Assembly (NCBI GenBank): GCA_963708425.1
Contig: OY970206.1
Location: 868,001-932,000, forward strand
DNA: 64,000 nucleotides
Direction of reading: 5' to 3'
Source: JACMNW01 sp963708425
GTDB lineage: Bacteria; Pseudomonadota; Alphaproteobacteria; Rhodobacterales; Rhodobacteraceae
The notes under the pieces are model-generated. The model was not told where the DNA came from, made no database searches, and saw nothing but the letters and a program-made list of their open reading frames with translations. This document shows, in pieces, positions 52,529-61,606 of the stretch. The number at the start of each line of letters is the position of its first letter. Position 1 is the stretch's first letter. The position numbers and the translations under genes are program-made.

Positions 52529-54421
52529 CTATTCGGCGGCGAGGCTGATCGACGGCGAATGCGCCAGCAAGTCGGCGTAGCGGGCGCGAGCGTCTGTGGC
52601 GGATTGGACGATGGCGGGCGGGGTTAGGCTTTCGGGCGTGGACAGGCGTAGGGCTTTGAGGGCCATGTTTGCGACGGAGCGCTCGCTGAGAGCTGACAGA
52701 GGAATAGCCAGCAGTAGGCTTAGCCCTACGGGTAGCAGCCAGACGGTCACGACGCTGAGGGCGATGCCTGTGACGATGGCAAGACCCAGCAGGCTTTCGA
52801 CGCTGTGAAATTTGGCCAATTCGCGCACCGTGTGGTGCGAACCGCCACGGGTTTGAGGGGCCCAGATATCACGTTTGGAGAGCGCGCTGAACGATACGGA
52901 CAGCACTTGTTGGACCATCAGGATTGGCGCGTAGAGGAATGAGACTGTGACTTCGACAAGAATTGCGCCGAGGAACGTGGCGGTGCCGCCGAAAGCTTTT
53001 CGTTTCTGGCGCGAGGTCAGGATTGTGACTGCCGACAGCAGTTTTGGCCCCAACAACATGATCAAGACGCAAGCAAGCAGGACGCCGCCGCCGGTGCCGA
53101 AACCATCGATGGGATCGGCGACAGGTGGGGCACCATTTGCGCCAAGCGAGGTGCTGGCCATTTCTGGGAAGGCCCAGATGGCCAGCAGCACAAGCCAGAC
53201 GGGGGCAAGCAGATAGCTGACCGCACCTTGCAGCATGTGAAAGCGTGAGAGCGGGTGCAGGCCACGTGCGCCAAGCACGCGCAGGTGTTGCAGATTGCCG
53301 CGGCACCAGCGCCGATCGCGCAGAACATAGTCGATCAGGGACGTTGGCGTTTGTTCATAGCTGCCTTCGATGGTCGGCAGGAACCGGACGCGCCAGCCTG
53401 CGCGGCGCAGCATCGCCGCTTCGACAAAATCGTGCGACATGATCAAAGTATTGCCACCCAAGCGCGGAAGGCCGGCGCATGCCGCGAAGGCTTTGGTGCG
53501 GATGATGGCGTTGTGGCCCCAATAATTAGCCTCGCCCTTAGTCCATTGCGCGAGGCCAGTCGCTAGTAGCCAGCCATGGGCGGCGGTGGCGAATTCCTGC
53601 ACGCGGGCGACCAGCGAGGCGGAATGGATGAGTTTCGGCCATGATTGTACAAGGCCTGCGTCGGGATCATTTGCGAGGGTTTGGCGCAGGGTGGTGACGG
53701 CAGACGCGCTCATCAAGCTATCGGCATCGAGCACCAGCATGGCATCGTAGCGACCACCCCAATTGGTGACCCAATCGGCGATGTTGCCCGTTTTGCGATC
53801 TGTGTTCTGAGCGCGATGGCGGTAGTAAATGTCGAAGGCATCGCCCTGTTCCATGCGCAACAACTCGAACGCGCGCCATTCCTGGGCAGCGATTTCGGCA
53901 TCGCGGGTGTCGGACAGGATGAACATACTGAAGCGGCGAGCCTCGGGGGTTTCGCGCAGATCGATTAGCAGAGCGGCAGCGTTGCCGAACACATCGGACG
54001 GGTCTTCGTTGTGGATCGGGATCAGAAGAGCAACGCTTAGGTCCGGTGTGGCGCGTTTGATGGTGGCTGACTTGGTGATGCGGCGCGCGGCGATCAGACC
54101 GACGATGGCAGTGCCGACCGAGATCGCGATCCAAAGGAAGGCAACGCCCGAGAGGAACAGATGGATATTTTCAACCCATGACAAGCCACCGCGCGACAGG
54201 GCTTTGGCCTGCGCCCAGATAAAGGCGATGGTCATGATCAGGGCGGGCATGAAAGCGGTGGCGCGCCAGAGCCAGACCTTGCGATCGGCGGGCACAAGAG
54301 GCTGTCGCGGAGTCGACGTGTGTCCGAAATTCTGCTCTGGCATGGCCAGAGGAGCGGGTGCAGGCATCGCCTGATGCACAGCAGGATGGGGATGGATTAC
54401 GCCGTCCATCGGTACAACCAA
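52529..54421 (-). CDS. opgH: Glucan biosynthesis glucosyltransferase OpgH
   Basis: 630 residues. Several membrane helices flank a GT2 domain: SVALLIPIHNEDPSDVFGNAAALL, the DxD-type metal site VLDADSLMSASAV, and the RRWCRGNLQHL acceptor motif. It polymerises the beta-glucan backbone of osmoregulated periplasmic glucans from UDP-glucose and extrudes it. It is shorter than the enterobacterial protein (about 850) but typical for this group. It overlaps opgG by 25 bases; ATG 54409 is an alternative start. Confidence 0.94.
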   Translation of the reverse strand: MVVPMDGVIHPHPAVHQAMPAPAPLAMPEQNFGHTSTPRQPLVPADRKVWLWRATAFMPALIMTIAFIWAQAKALSRGGLSWVENIHLFLSGVAFLWIAISVGTAIVGLIAARRITKSATIKRATPDLSVALLIPIHNEDPSDVFGNAAALLIDLRETPEARRFSMFILSDTRDAEIAAQEWRAFELLRMEQGDAFDIYYRHRAQNTDRKTGNIADWVTNWGGRYDAMLVLDADSLMSASAVTTLRQTLANDPDAGLVQSWPKLIHSASLVARVQEFATAAHGWLLATGLAQWTKGEANYWGHNAIIRTKAFAACAGLPRLGGNTLIMSHDFVEAAMLRRAGWRVRFLPTIEGSYEQTPTSLIDYVLRDRRWCRGNLQHLRVLGARGLHPLSRFHMLQGAVSYLLAPVWLVLLAIWAFPEMASTSLGANGAPPVADPIDGFGTGGGVLLACVLIMLLGPKLLSAVTILTSRQKRKAFGGTATFLGAILVEVTVSFLYAPILMVQQVLSVSFSALSKRDIWAPQTRGGSHHTVRELAKFHSVESLLGLAIVTGIALSVVTVWLLPVGLSLLLAIPLSALSERSVANMALKALRLSTPESLTPPAIVQSATDARARYADLLAHSPSISLAAE

Positions 54422-55926
54422 ACCTCGCTGTATATGCCGTCCGGCGTGCTGAGTTGTGCGCGAAACTCGATGTAGGGTTCCTCGGCGGGATCGAAGGACA
54501 GGGCCAAGCGCGGGCCGCCAGTTTCAGGATTGATCTGGACAAACGGGGTCGACAGCATGGTGCCGTGGCTGTTGACAACCGTTGCTGTCAGCGTGGCCAG
54601 ATCGGCGGGCAGCGCGTCGGTTCTGGCAAAATCGACCGTCGCGATCAGGCCGTGTTCATAAGCGGCCCCCATGCGGGTATTGGTGACATGGGCAAGCGGG
54701 CCCGGCAGTTCGGGTTCGCCGCCCCAATTCAGGCGGTAGGTCATGCGGCGCGAGGTGCCCGCCTTGACGGGGTCTTTGGGACGCCAATAGGCAACAATGT
54801 TGTCGTTGATTTCCTTGTCGGTTGGAATTTCGACCAAGGTAATCGCGCCTTCACCCCAGCCTTCGCCGGGTTCGACCCACAGGCCGGGGCGGCGGTGGTA
54901 GTGGGCGACCTGATCACCGAAATCTTCGAACTTTTTGGCACGCTGCATCAGGCCAAAACCCTTGGGGTCTTTGTCGCCAAAGCTGCTGACTTGCAGGGTC
55001 AGTGGGTTGGCCAGCGCGCGCCACAGCACCTCGCCCGATCCGTTCCAGATCAGCAGGCCGTCACTGTCATGCACGGCTGTGCGGAAATCATCGAACCGGT
55101 TGCGGTTGGTTTCATCGAACAGGAACATCGAGGTCAGCGGGGCAATGCCGACATGGGCAAGGTCACGACGGGCGTGCAATTCAGCCTCGATATCCATTTC
55201 CAGCGTCACGCCGGGGCGGACAGTGAACTTGTAGGCACCAGCGACGCCGGGGCTGTCCATCAGGGCGTGAATGACAAAGCTACGTTGGCCGGGGCCGGGA
55301 CGTTCGACCCAGTAGGCGATGAAATCGGGGAATTCTTCGCCGGTCGGTTCGGCGGTATCTATGGCAAGACCGCGGGCGGACAGGCCGTAGATTTGGCCGG
55401 TGCCGATGGCGCGGAAGTAGCTGGCGCCTTGCATCACCATGAATTCGGTGAAGATTCCGGGGGTTTCAAGTTCGGCGCGCAGGCGGAAGCCGGAATAGCC
55501 CATGGTTTCGTCGACGGACAGATCGGGGAAGTTATCGGTTTTGTCGAAAACATTGATGTCATAGGGCAGCACTTGCGCCATGCCATTTTCGACGATGTTG
55601 ATTTCAACGGCTCTGGGGATGTAGAGGCCTGCGGTGAAGGCATCTATGCGCAGGGCGGCGTCGGTGTTGTTCCACAATGCGTTGCGTTCGGCGAACCAGA
55701 TATGGCTGAAGTCATCAAAGCTGAGCTCGCGCCATGCAGCGGGGATCATCGGGCGTTCGACGTAGGGTTTGGCCGCGAGCGCGGCGGCGCGGGTGCGCAC
55801 CACGTCGAAGGAAAACGGCGAGGCGGGGCCGGTGGGCGTAAGGGGGGTTACGGCCAGATCCTGCGCGCGAAGAGGGGCGGCTGCGGCGAGTGCCATCAAG
55901 GTTGCAAGAAATTCGCGGCGGATCAT
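54397..55926 (-). CDS. opgG: Periplasmic glucan biosynthesis protein OpgG/OpgD
   Basis: 509 residues from ATG 55926, giving a twin-arginine-like signal (IRREFLATLMALAAAAPLRAQ). Family blocks: FDVVRTRAAALAAKPYV, FPDLSVDETMGYSGFRLRAEL, GASYFRAIGTGQIYGLSARGLAIDT and FDETNRNRFDDFRTAVHDSDGLLIWNGSGE. OpgG proteins shape or branch the nascent periplasmic glucan; the Tat-type signal also fits the OpgD paralogue. The start overlaps the opgC stop by four bases. Confidence 0.92.
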   Translation of the reverse strand: MIRREFLATLMALAAAAPLRAQDLAVTPLTPTGPASPFSFDVVRTRAAALAAKPYVERPMIPAAWRELSFDDFSHIWFAERNALWNNTDAALRIDAFTAGLYIPRAVEINIVENGMAQVLPYDINVFDKTDNFPDLSVDETMGYSGFRLRAELETPGIFTEFMVMQGASYFRAIGTGQIYGLSARGLAIDTAEPTGEEFPDFIAYWVERPGPGQRSFVIHALMDSPGVAGAYKFTVRPGVTLEMDIEAELHARRDLAHVGIAPLTSMFLFDETNRNRFDDFRTAVHDSDGLLIWNGSGEVLWRALANPLTLQVSSFGDKDPKGFGLMQRAKKFEDFGDQVAHYHRRPGLWVEPGEGWGEGAITLVEIPTDKEINDNIVAYWRPKDPVKAGTSRRMTYRLNWGGEPELPGPLAHVTNTRMGAAYEHGLIATVDFARTDALPADLATLTATVVNSHGTMLSTPFVQINPETGGPRLALSFDPAEEPYIEFRAQLSTPDGIYSEVWLYRWTA

Positions 55927-57134
55927 GGTTTGGCGTCCTTTTTTGCCCAAGGTTTGGCCTTGAACCATTGGGCAATGTACGCAACCACGGCGATGCCCGC
56001 GGCACCCAGAATGTTGACCCACAGAGTGGAGAAGTTTGTGCGTCCGACGACATCAAACAGGGCAGTCAGCAGCACCGCGTAGAACATCGAGAACACGAAG
56101 ACGGCGAGGGATTGTTGGCCGACAGTGGTGATGATTGGCAGCAGGCGTGCCCAGATGCGGGCCAATACCGGGTTGCCGGGAGCAGCGCTGATGCGCGCGC
56201 CTTTGGGGCCAGCGATGGCGAAGGCAAGGTAGGCAAGGGCGAGGAAATGGATATAGCGCAGGATGCCGAAGTCGGTTTTGTTGAAGAAGACAGTATTGGC
56301 TTTGCGCCAAGCCTGGATTTCCGGAACGGCGTTGATGATGCGGAAATAGGCGAATGGTATTGAGACGAGGATGATTGCGACGGCAAGCCAGACCAGACGG
56401 CGATCAATCGGCGGGGCCTTTAGCCAGCCCGACATGAAGGCAAAGCCGGTGAAGAATACCAACTGCCACGCGAAGGGATTGAAGAACCACGGGCGGCTCG
56501 AGTTCGGTTCAGCCGGCAAGTTGAAGCCGGTGATCGTGGCGCCAAGCCAGAGGCCGATGACAAACACTGCGACCAGGATCAGGTGGATGCGCGACAGGGC
56601 GATGACAATGGGCATCATCGCGAGGATGGCGATGTACATCGGCAGGATGTCGAAATAATTCGGCACATAGGTCAGAGTCAGAAGACCCGGCAGATGCGAC
56701 AGCGGTGCGCCGAAAAACCGGTACAGATTGAGCATCTTGGTGTAATCGACGTCCGTCCAGCCGGTGGAGGTAAGCCAGACGGTGGTGGCGGCGATGGCGA
56801 AGAACAGGCCGATATGGGCCCAGTAGACCTGCCATATGCGAAAGCCGACGCGGGCAGTGCCGATCAGCAAGCCTTGTTCGCGAAACACCCGGCCAAAGGC
56901 GATGGCCGAGGCCATGCCCGAGCAGAAGACGAACATCTCGGTGGCGTCGGAAAAGCCGAACCGAGCAGGTATCCACAGCGCCAGCCAATCGGATTGGATA
57001 TGGGCGATAAGGATGATGAACATGGCGATGCCGCGAAAGAAATCGAGGCGCAGATCACGCTGGCGGGTCGTTGCGACCGCGGCGTTCGGGGTTGTGCCCG
57101 TCCTGCTTACATCGTCCATCACCATACTGGTCAT
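55923..57134 (-). CDS. opgC: OpgC acyltransferase for periplasmic glucans
   Basis: 403 residues from ATG 57134 (AAGGACAAGG upstream). RDLRLDFFRGIAMFIILIAHI is the characteristic first helix of OpgC, followed by about nine more membrane helices. It transfers succinyl or similar groups to osmoregulated periplasmic glucans at the inner membrane. It leads the opgC-opgG-opgH operon, with translational overlaps at both junctions. Confidence 0.92.
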   Translation of the reverse strand: MTSMVMDDVSRTGTTPNAAVATTRQRDLRLDFFRGIAMFIILIAHIQSDWLALWIPARFGFSDATEMFVFCSGMASAIAFGRVFREQGLLIGTARVGFRIWQVYWAHIGLFFAIAATTVWLTSTGWTDVDYTKMLNLYRFFGAPLSHLPGLLTLTYVPNYFDILPMYIAILAMMPIVIALSRIHLILVAVFVIGLWLGATITGFNLPAEPNSSRPWFFNPFAWQLVFFTGFAFMSGWLKAPPIDRRLVWLAVAIILVSIPFAYFRIINAVPEIQAWRKANTVFFNKTDFGILRYIHFLALAYLAFAIAGPKGARISAAPGNPVLARIWARLLPIITTVGQQSLAVFVFSMFYAVLLTALFDVVGRTNFSTLWVNILGAAGIAVVAYIAQWFKAKPWAKKDAKP

Positions 57135-57144
57135 TGCCTTGTCC

Positions 57145-58503
57145 TTATTGCGCGGCATGCACAAAAGGCGATTGCCGCAACGCAGCAATAGCGCCGCGCC
57201 GCAGCGCAGTAAAGTGGTCTTCCGTTCCCGCCCGAGCGGAAATTCGCTGCAATAACAATGCCTCGGCTTTGTCGGCTTGCCCCGCGCGGATGCCGGCATC
57301 AATGGTCAGACGTTCAAAAACATCCCGCTGGGCATGGCTGCCACCGATGGTCTGCATCACCGGGCGGGCGGCAGAAAGAGCAACAAAAGAAGCCTCAAAG
57401 TTACCTTCGGCGAACGCAGCAAGCCCATTTGCACAGACCAGACCGGGGTGGGACCGGATCTTGTCAAATTCAGCTTGGGGTTCGGTATTTTTCGCAGTTT
57501 GGCCAAGACGCGAGAGCAATTTCTTGATGGCAAGATCCCGCTCACCACCGATGAGGGCCAGCAGGTAGTGCAGGTCTGCGAAGGCAAGACAGCCATCGTC
57601 GATTCGGCGTTCAGAGATATCGGCAAGCTCATCCCAGCGGGTGCCGACACAGATGCCTTCGAGCGACAAGCGCATTAGCAGCGACGAGGCGTTGGCGATA
57701 TCACGGTAGTCGTCGGTTTTGTCGACGCGCATTTTGGTGTCGTAGATATCAAGCACGGCATCAATTTCGCCCCGGTCAAGGTGCAGCAGGGCTTTGTGCC
57801 ACCAGACGTGGTAGCGGAAGTTGTTGCAATGCAGCCAAGAGCCGTCATGGCTGTTGATCAGGTCGATCCCGCGTTGGGATTGGGCGGTCATATCATAGAC
57901 GTGGGCGACAGCATGCAGGCCCCAGGCATCATCGGGTGCGGCCTCCAGGCCCAGAAGGCCAGCCGCTTCGGCACCGGCATAATTGCCGGTTTCTTCCAGC
58001 GTGAAGGCGTGACACCCCAGCGCGAAGCCGCGCAGGGGGTGGTCTTTGCCATGTGCTGCAAGCACGCGTTCTACGGATGCGCGCATACCCTTGGCGTCGC
58101 CCATTACGAAGCGGATGGCTTGCGACAGTTTCATTGCCAAAGTGTCGGCAGGGTTGGCCAGAAGGATAGCTTCAAGTGCGGCGATGGCCCGCGTTGGATG
58201 GCCGTTCAGCCACGATTGCAGGGCGGCAATGAAGGTTTGTTCGCGGGTATGATCGGCGCGACCGGCTTTGGCGAGCACCAAAGCCTCGGCTGCAGTGGTC
58301 ACCATTTCACGGCGGCCAAGCAACATGCAGAACAAGCCGCGAATTGCTTGCGCCATGGCAAAATCGGGGTTGGCGGCCAATACAGCACCAAGATGGGTGG
58401 GCGTCGTCGCACCGTGTGCCAGAAAGGCCCGGATCGTCGCATTCCAGTCATTCAGGCTGGCGGCATCTTGCAGCGAAGTGTCGCCATAGCAAACGTCTTT
58501 CAT
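57145..58503 (-). CDS. TTC38-type tetratricopeptide repeat protein
   Basis: 452 residues from ATG 58503 with AGGAG eight bases before; the extension to 58566 is not family-like. Alpha-helical TPR-like repeats run throughout, with the TTC38 signatures HPLRGFALGCHAFTLEETGNYAGAEAAGLLGLEAAPDDAWGLHAVAHVYDM and NNFRYHVWWHKALLHLDRGE. It has no signal peptide, so it is likely cytoplasmic. It lies ten bases upstream of opgC and may be co-transcribed. Molecular role unknown. Confidence 0.85.
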   Translation of the reverse strand: MKDVCYGDTSLQDAASLNDWNATIRAFLAHGATTPTHLGAVLAANPDFAMAQAIRGLFCMLLGRREMVTTAAEALVLAKAGRADHTREQTFIAALQSWLNGHPTRAIAALEAILLANPADTLAMKLSQAIRFVMGDAKGMRASVERVLAAHGKDHPLRGFALGCHAFTLEETGNYAGAEAAGLLGLEAAPDDAWGLHAVAHVYDMTAQSQRGIDLINSHDGSWLHCNNFRYHVWWHKALLHLDRGEIDAVLDIYDTKMRVDKTDDYRDIANASSLLMRLSLEGICVGTRWDELADISERRIDDGCLAFADLHYLLALIGGERDLAIKKLLSRLGQTAKNTEPQAEFDKIRSHPGLVCANGLAAFAEGNFEASFVALSAARPVMQTIGGSHAQRDVFERLTIDAGIRAGQADKAEALLLQRISARAGTEDHFTALRRGAIAALRQSPFVHAAQ

Positions 58504-58707
58504 ACGGAGAGCTCCTAACACATCACACGATCTGAATTGGCTCTTAAGGACGTGTTTACGCCGCATGCATCAACCGACATTTGGGTGAGGCACGGATTTG
58601 TGAACTTCGGTGATGGAATACCCGCCACGTCCGGGTGATCTGAAACAAAACTAGGCCGTGCAAGAACGCGAAGGGCGCAAGACCCCGCCTTGATCCGAGT
58701 TTTGTTG

Positions 58708-59883
58708 CTACAGATTCTTCAGGATTTGCGCGGTATCGGCACCAAGACGCGGCGGGGCGAGGCGGTATTGAACCGGCGTGCGCGACAGCTTTAGCGGATT
58801 GCCAAGCAGCTGCACGCTGCCACCTGTGACGCCGGGGGTAGGCATTTCGACAACCGCACCACGGGCTTTGGCTTGCGTCGAGTTCAGGGCCTGACCAACA
58901 GTCTGGATCGGGCCGACCGGCACCTTCACTGCTTCCAGCGCGGTTACCAGACCAGTCACGGTCTGGCTGGCGAGGGCTGGGGTCATCTGGGCGTATAAAG
59001 CCGTGCGGTTGCGCAGGCGGGCGGGGTTGGTGGCGAAATCGGCGTTGGTGGCGAGGGTGGGCAGACCAAGCACATCGCAGAAGCGGGCAAATTGCGCATC
59101 GTTGCCGACGGCGAGGATGACATGGCCATCGGACACTTCGACCACATCATAGGGCACGATATTGGGATGGCCATTGCCACGACGGATGGGATCGACGCCG
59201 GAGGCCAGATAATTGGTGCCTTCGTTGATCAGCCAGGCAATTTGGCTATCGACCAGTGATATGTCGATATGCTGGCCTTCGCCGGTGCGGTCGCGGTGAC
59301 GCAGTGCGGCGAGGATGCCAACAGCTGCATACATGCCGCACATCACGTCGGCGATGCCGACGCCGACTTTTGATGGGACGCCATTCGCCTCGCCAGTCAG
59401 AGACATGATGCCACCGAAGCCTTGGGCCATAAGATCGTACCCCGGCTTTTCGCGGTTCGGGCCGGTTTGGCCATAGCCGGAGATGGAGCAATAGACGAGG
59501 CCGGGGTGGGCGGCGCAGAGCGTTGCATGATCCAGGCCATATTTGGCCAAGCCACCGGGTTTGAAGTTTTCGACCACGATGTCGGCGCGGGCCGCGAGTT
59601 TGCGTAATGTGGCTTGTCCTTCGGAGGTTGCCATATCGACGGTGATCGACTGTTTGTTGCGGTTCGCGGCCATGAAATAGGCGCTAAGATCGCCTTCGGC
59701 CCCCGGCGCATAGGGTGGGCCCCAAGTGCGGGTATCATCGCCCCCATCGGGGTTTTCGATCTTCAGGATGGTGGCCCCAAGATCGCCCAGCAGTTGCGTT
59801 GCATACGGGCCAGCAAGGATGCGGGTCAGATCGAGGACAATGACGCCGTCCAGCGCCATGGGTGTATCAGATGCGGCCATCAT
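58708..59883 (-). CDS. CaiB/BaiF-type (class III) CoA transferase
   Basis: 391 residues from ATG 59883 (GGGGGG upstream). The N-terminus MALDGVIVLDLTRILAGPYATQLLGDLGATILKIENPDGGDDTRTWGPP is diagnostic, and the catalytic Asp lies in GYDLMAQGFGGIMSLTGE. It moves CoA between carboxylic acids. It overlaps the upstream TPP-enzyme gene by 17 bases, so the two are co-translated. A formyl-CoA transferase/oxalyl-CoA decarboxylase pair is one possibility but the TPP partner lacks clear oxalyl-CoA signatures. Confidence 0.92.
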   Translation of the reverse strand: MMAASDTPMALDGVIVLDLTRILAGPYATQLLGDLGATILKIENPDGGDDTRTWGPPYAPGAEGDLSAYFMAANRNKQSITVDMATSEGQATLRKLAARADIVVENFKPGGLAKYGLDHATLCAAHPGLVYCSISGYGQTGPNREKPGYDLMAQGFGGIMSLTGEANGVPSKVGVGIADVMCGMYAAVGILAALRHRDRTGEGQHIDISLVDSQIAWLINEGTNYLASGVDPIRRGNGHPNIVPYDVVEVSDGHVILAVGNDAQFARFCDVLGLPTLATNADFATNPARLRNRTALYAQMTPALASQTVTGLVTALEAVKVPVGPIQTVGQALNSTQAKARGAVVEMPTPGVTGGSVQLLGNPLKLSRTPVQYRLAPPRLGADTAQILKNL

Positions 59884-61489
59884 AAGCCCCCCGTTCGATG
59901 ATTGCGGCGATGACAGTGAAGGTTTCCGCAGACTGCGCCGCAGTGAGGGCTGCGCGCAATTCGGTGCGGGATTTGACGGCGACCCCTGCCCCACCGAAGG
60001 CACGACCGATGGCAGCGATGTCGTGCAGACCGAAATCGACGCCGGTGTTGGGCATTTGGCGTTGGCGCTGTTTGAGTTCTATCAGGGCGAGGCTGGCGTC
60101 AACGAAAACCACGAAAATGGTGCGCAGGGCCAGTTCCTGGGCCGTGGCGAGTTCGCCGACGACCATCAGGAAGCCAGCGTCGCCGCTGAACGAGATAACG
60201 GTGCGGTCGGGTTCGACCAGCGACATGCCCATGGCGAGCGGCACGGCGCAGCCCATGGTGCAGAGGCCGGAGGATTGGACAAGGGCGCGGGGTTCGTGGC
60301 AGGCCCACATCTGCGACAGCAGGATGCGGTGGGCGCCGCTGTCGGCCGAGGCGAGGGTATTGGCGGGCAAGGTGGCGGCGCATTCGGCGATGATGGCGGC
60401 GGGGCCCCATGACTCGTCTGTGGGGAAGGCGTTGGCTAGGGCCGCGCGGGTGGCAGCGATTTCGCCGTTGGTCCACGTGGGTTGCGGGGAGACGCCGTTT
60501 GACAAGGCGTCGAGGCTGGCAGTGCAATCGGCGACGAAGGCGTAGGTGGCGTGATGCATGTAGTGGCGGTTTGGCTCGGACGTGACGTCGATGACGGTGG
60601 TGGTGGCCGGGTTCCAGAGGTTGCGCCAGCCGGGGCGCATTTCGATGGGGTCGTAGCCGAGGCATAGGATGATGTCGGCGCTGGCGACAAGTGGCAGAAG
60701 GTGCTTATCGGCCAAGGGCGAAAGGCCTGCGCCGCCGAGGCTTAGGGGGTGGTGTTCGTCAATCAGACCTTTGGCTTTGTAGGTGGTGATGACGGCTGCG
60801 CCAAACTTTTCGGCGAATGCTGTCAGGGCGGGGCCTGCGGCATCGTTCATCGCATCGAGGCCGACGATGATGAGGGGGCGCGTGGTATTTGCCAAGGCTT
60901 CGCGGGCGGCGTCGAGGCTTGGGCCGGGCGCAGGGGCGGTAGCGCTTGGGCGGGTTGACAGCGGGGCCGAGGCTGCGGCGATCAAGGTGTCAGCGACTGT
61001 GATTGGCACGTCGATATGAACCGGGCCGGGGCGGCCTTCGGTGGCGATGGCAAGGGCCTTGTCGGTGGTGACCAGGGCGGCACCTGCGGTGAGGGTGAAG
61101 CTGGCTTTGGTGATGGGGCGAAAAACCTGCGGTTGGTCAACGACCTGGTGGGTGTAGGTTTGCGCCTCGTCCGCGTCGACGGCACCGGTTAGCACGATCA
61201 ACGGAACGCGGTCTTGCTGGGCGTTGGCGACGACGTTGATGCCGTTCAGCGCACCCGGCCCGAGGGTTGCCACCAGAATGCCGGGAGCGCCGGTGCGGTG
61301 GTAGACGGCTTCGGCCATGAAGCCGCCAGCGTTTTCGTGCCGCACCAGCACAAAGCGGATGCCGGCGGTTTCGAGCGCGTCGATCAGGGTCAGTACCTCG
61401 CCACCCGGCATGCCGAATGCGTAGCGGCAGCCTGCCGCGTAGAGCCGCCTTGCCACCACATCTGCGGCACGAACTTTGGGTTGAGTCAT
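59867..61489 (-). CDS. Thiamine-diphosphate-dependent decarboxylase/synthase of unknown substrate
   Basis: 540 residues from ATG 61489. The PYR domain has FGMPGGEVLTLIDAL and LVRHENAGGFMAEAVYHRTG (catalytic Glu). The C-terminal PP domain has SFSGDAGFLMVVGELATAQE, a variant of GDG...; the loop ending in the usual NN reads VFVDASLALIELK, so the Mg-TPP motif is atypical. It resembles acetolactate synthase-like and sulfopyruvate/oxalyl-CoA decarboxylase-like enzymes. Coupled to the CoA transferase. Confidence 0.85.
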   Translation of the reverse strand: MTQPKVRAADVVARRLYAAGCRYAFGMPGGEVLTLIDALETAGIRFVLVRHENAGGFMAEAVYHRTGAPGILVATLGPGALNGINVVANAQQDRVPLIVLTGAVDADEAQTYTHQVVDQPQVFRPITKASFTLTAGAALVTTDKALAIATEGRPGPVHIDVPITVADTLIAAASAPLSTRPSATAPAPGPSLDAAREALANTTRPLIIVGLDAMNDAAGPALTAFAEKFGAAVITTYKAKGLIDEHHPLSLGGAGLSPLADKHLLPLVASADIILCLGYDPIEMRPGWRNLWNPATTTVIDVTSEPNRHYMHHATYAFVADCTASLDALSNGVSPQPTWTNGEIAATRAALANAFPTDESWGPAAIIAECAATLPANTLASADSGAHRILLSQMWACHEPRALVQSSGLCTMGCAVPLAMGMSLVEPDRTVISFSGDAGFLMVVGELATAQELALRTIFVVFVDASLALIELKQRQRQMPNTGVDFGLHDIAAIGRAFGGAGVAVKSRTELRAALTAAQSAETFTVIAAIIERGAYDGRI

Positions 61490-61606
61490 GTTTGGGTCCG
61501 GTTTTCTGGCGGCTATGTGGCGCTTTTCTGTTGTTGCAGGCAAGCCGCGAAAGCGGGCGCTGCGCAAGGGTAATCTCGGCATTGTGATGCCGTTTGGGTG
61601 GATTGG

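Noticed and set aside
54358..56082. 574-residue plus-strand ORF
   Set aside because: It is antisense to opgG with Gly/His-rich, motif-free translation.
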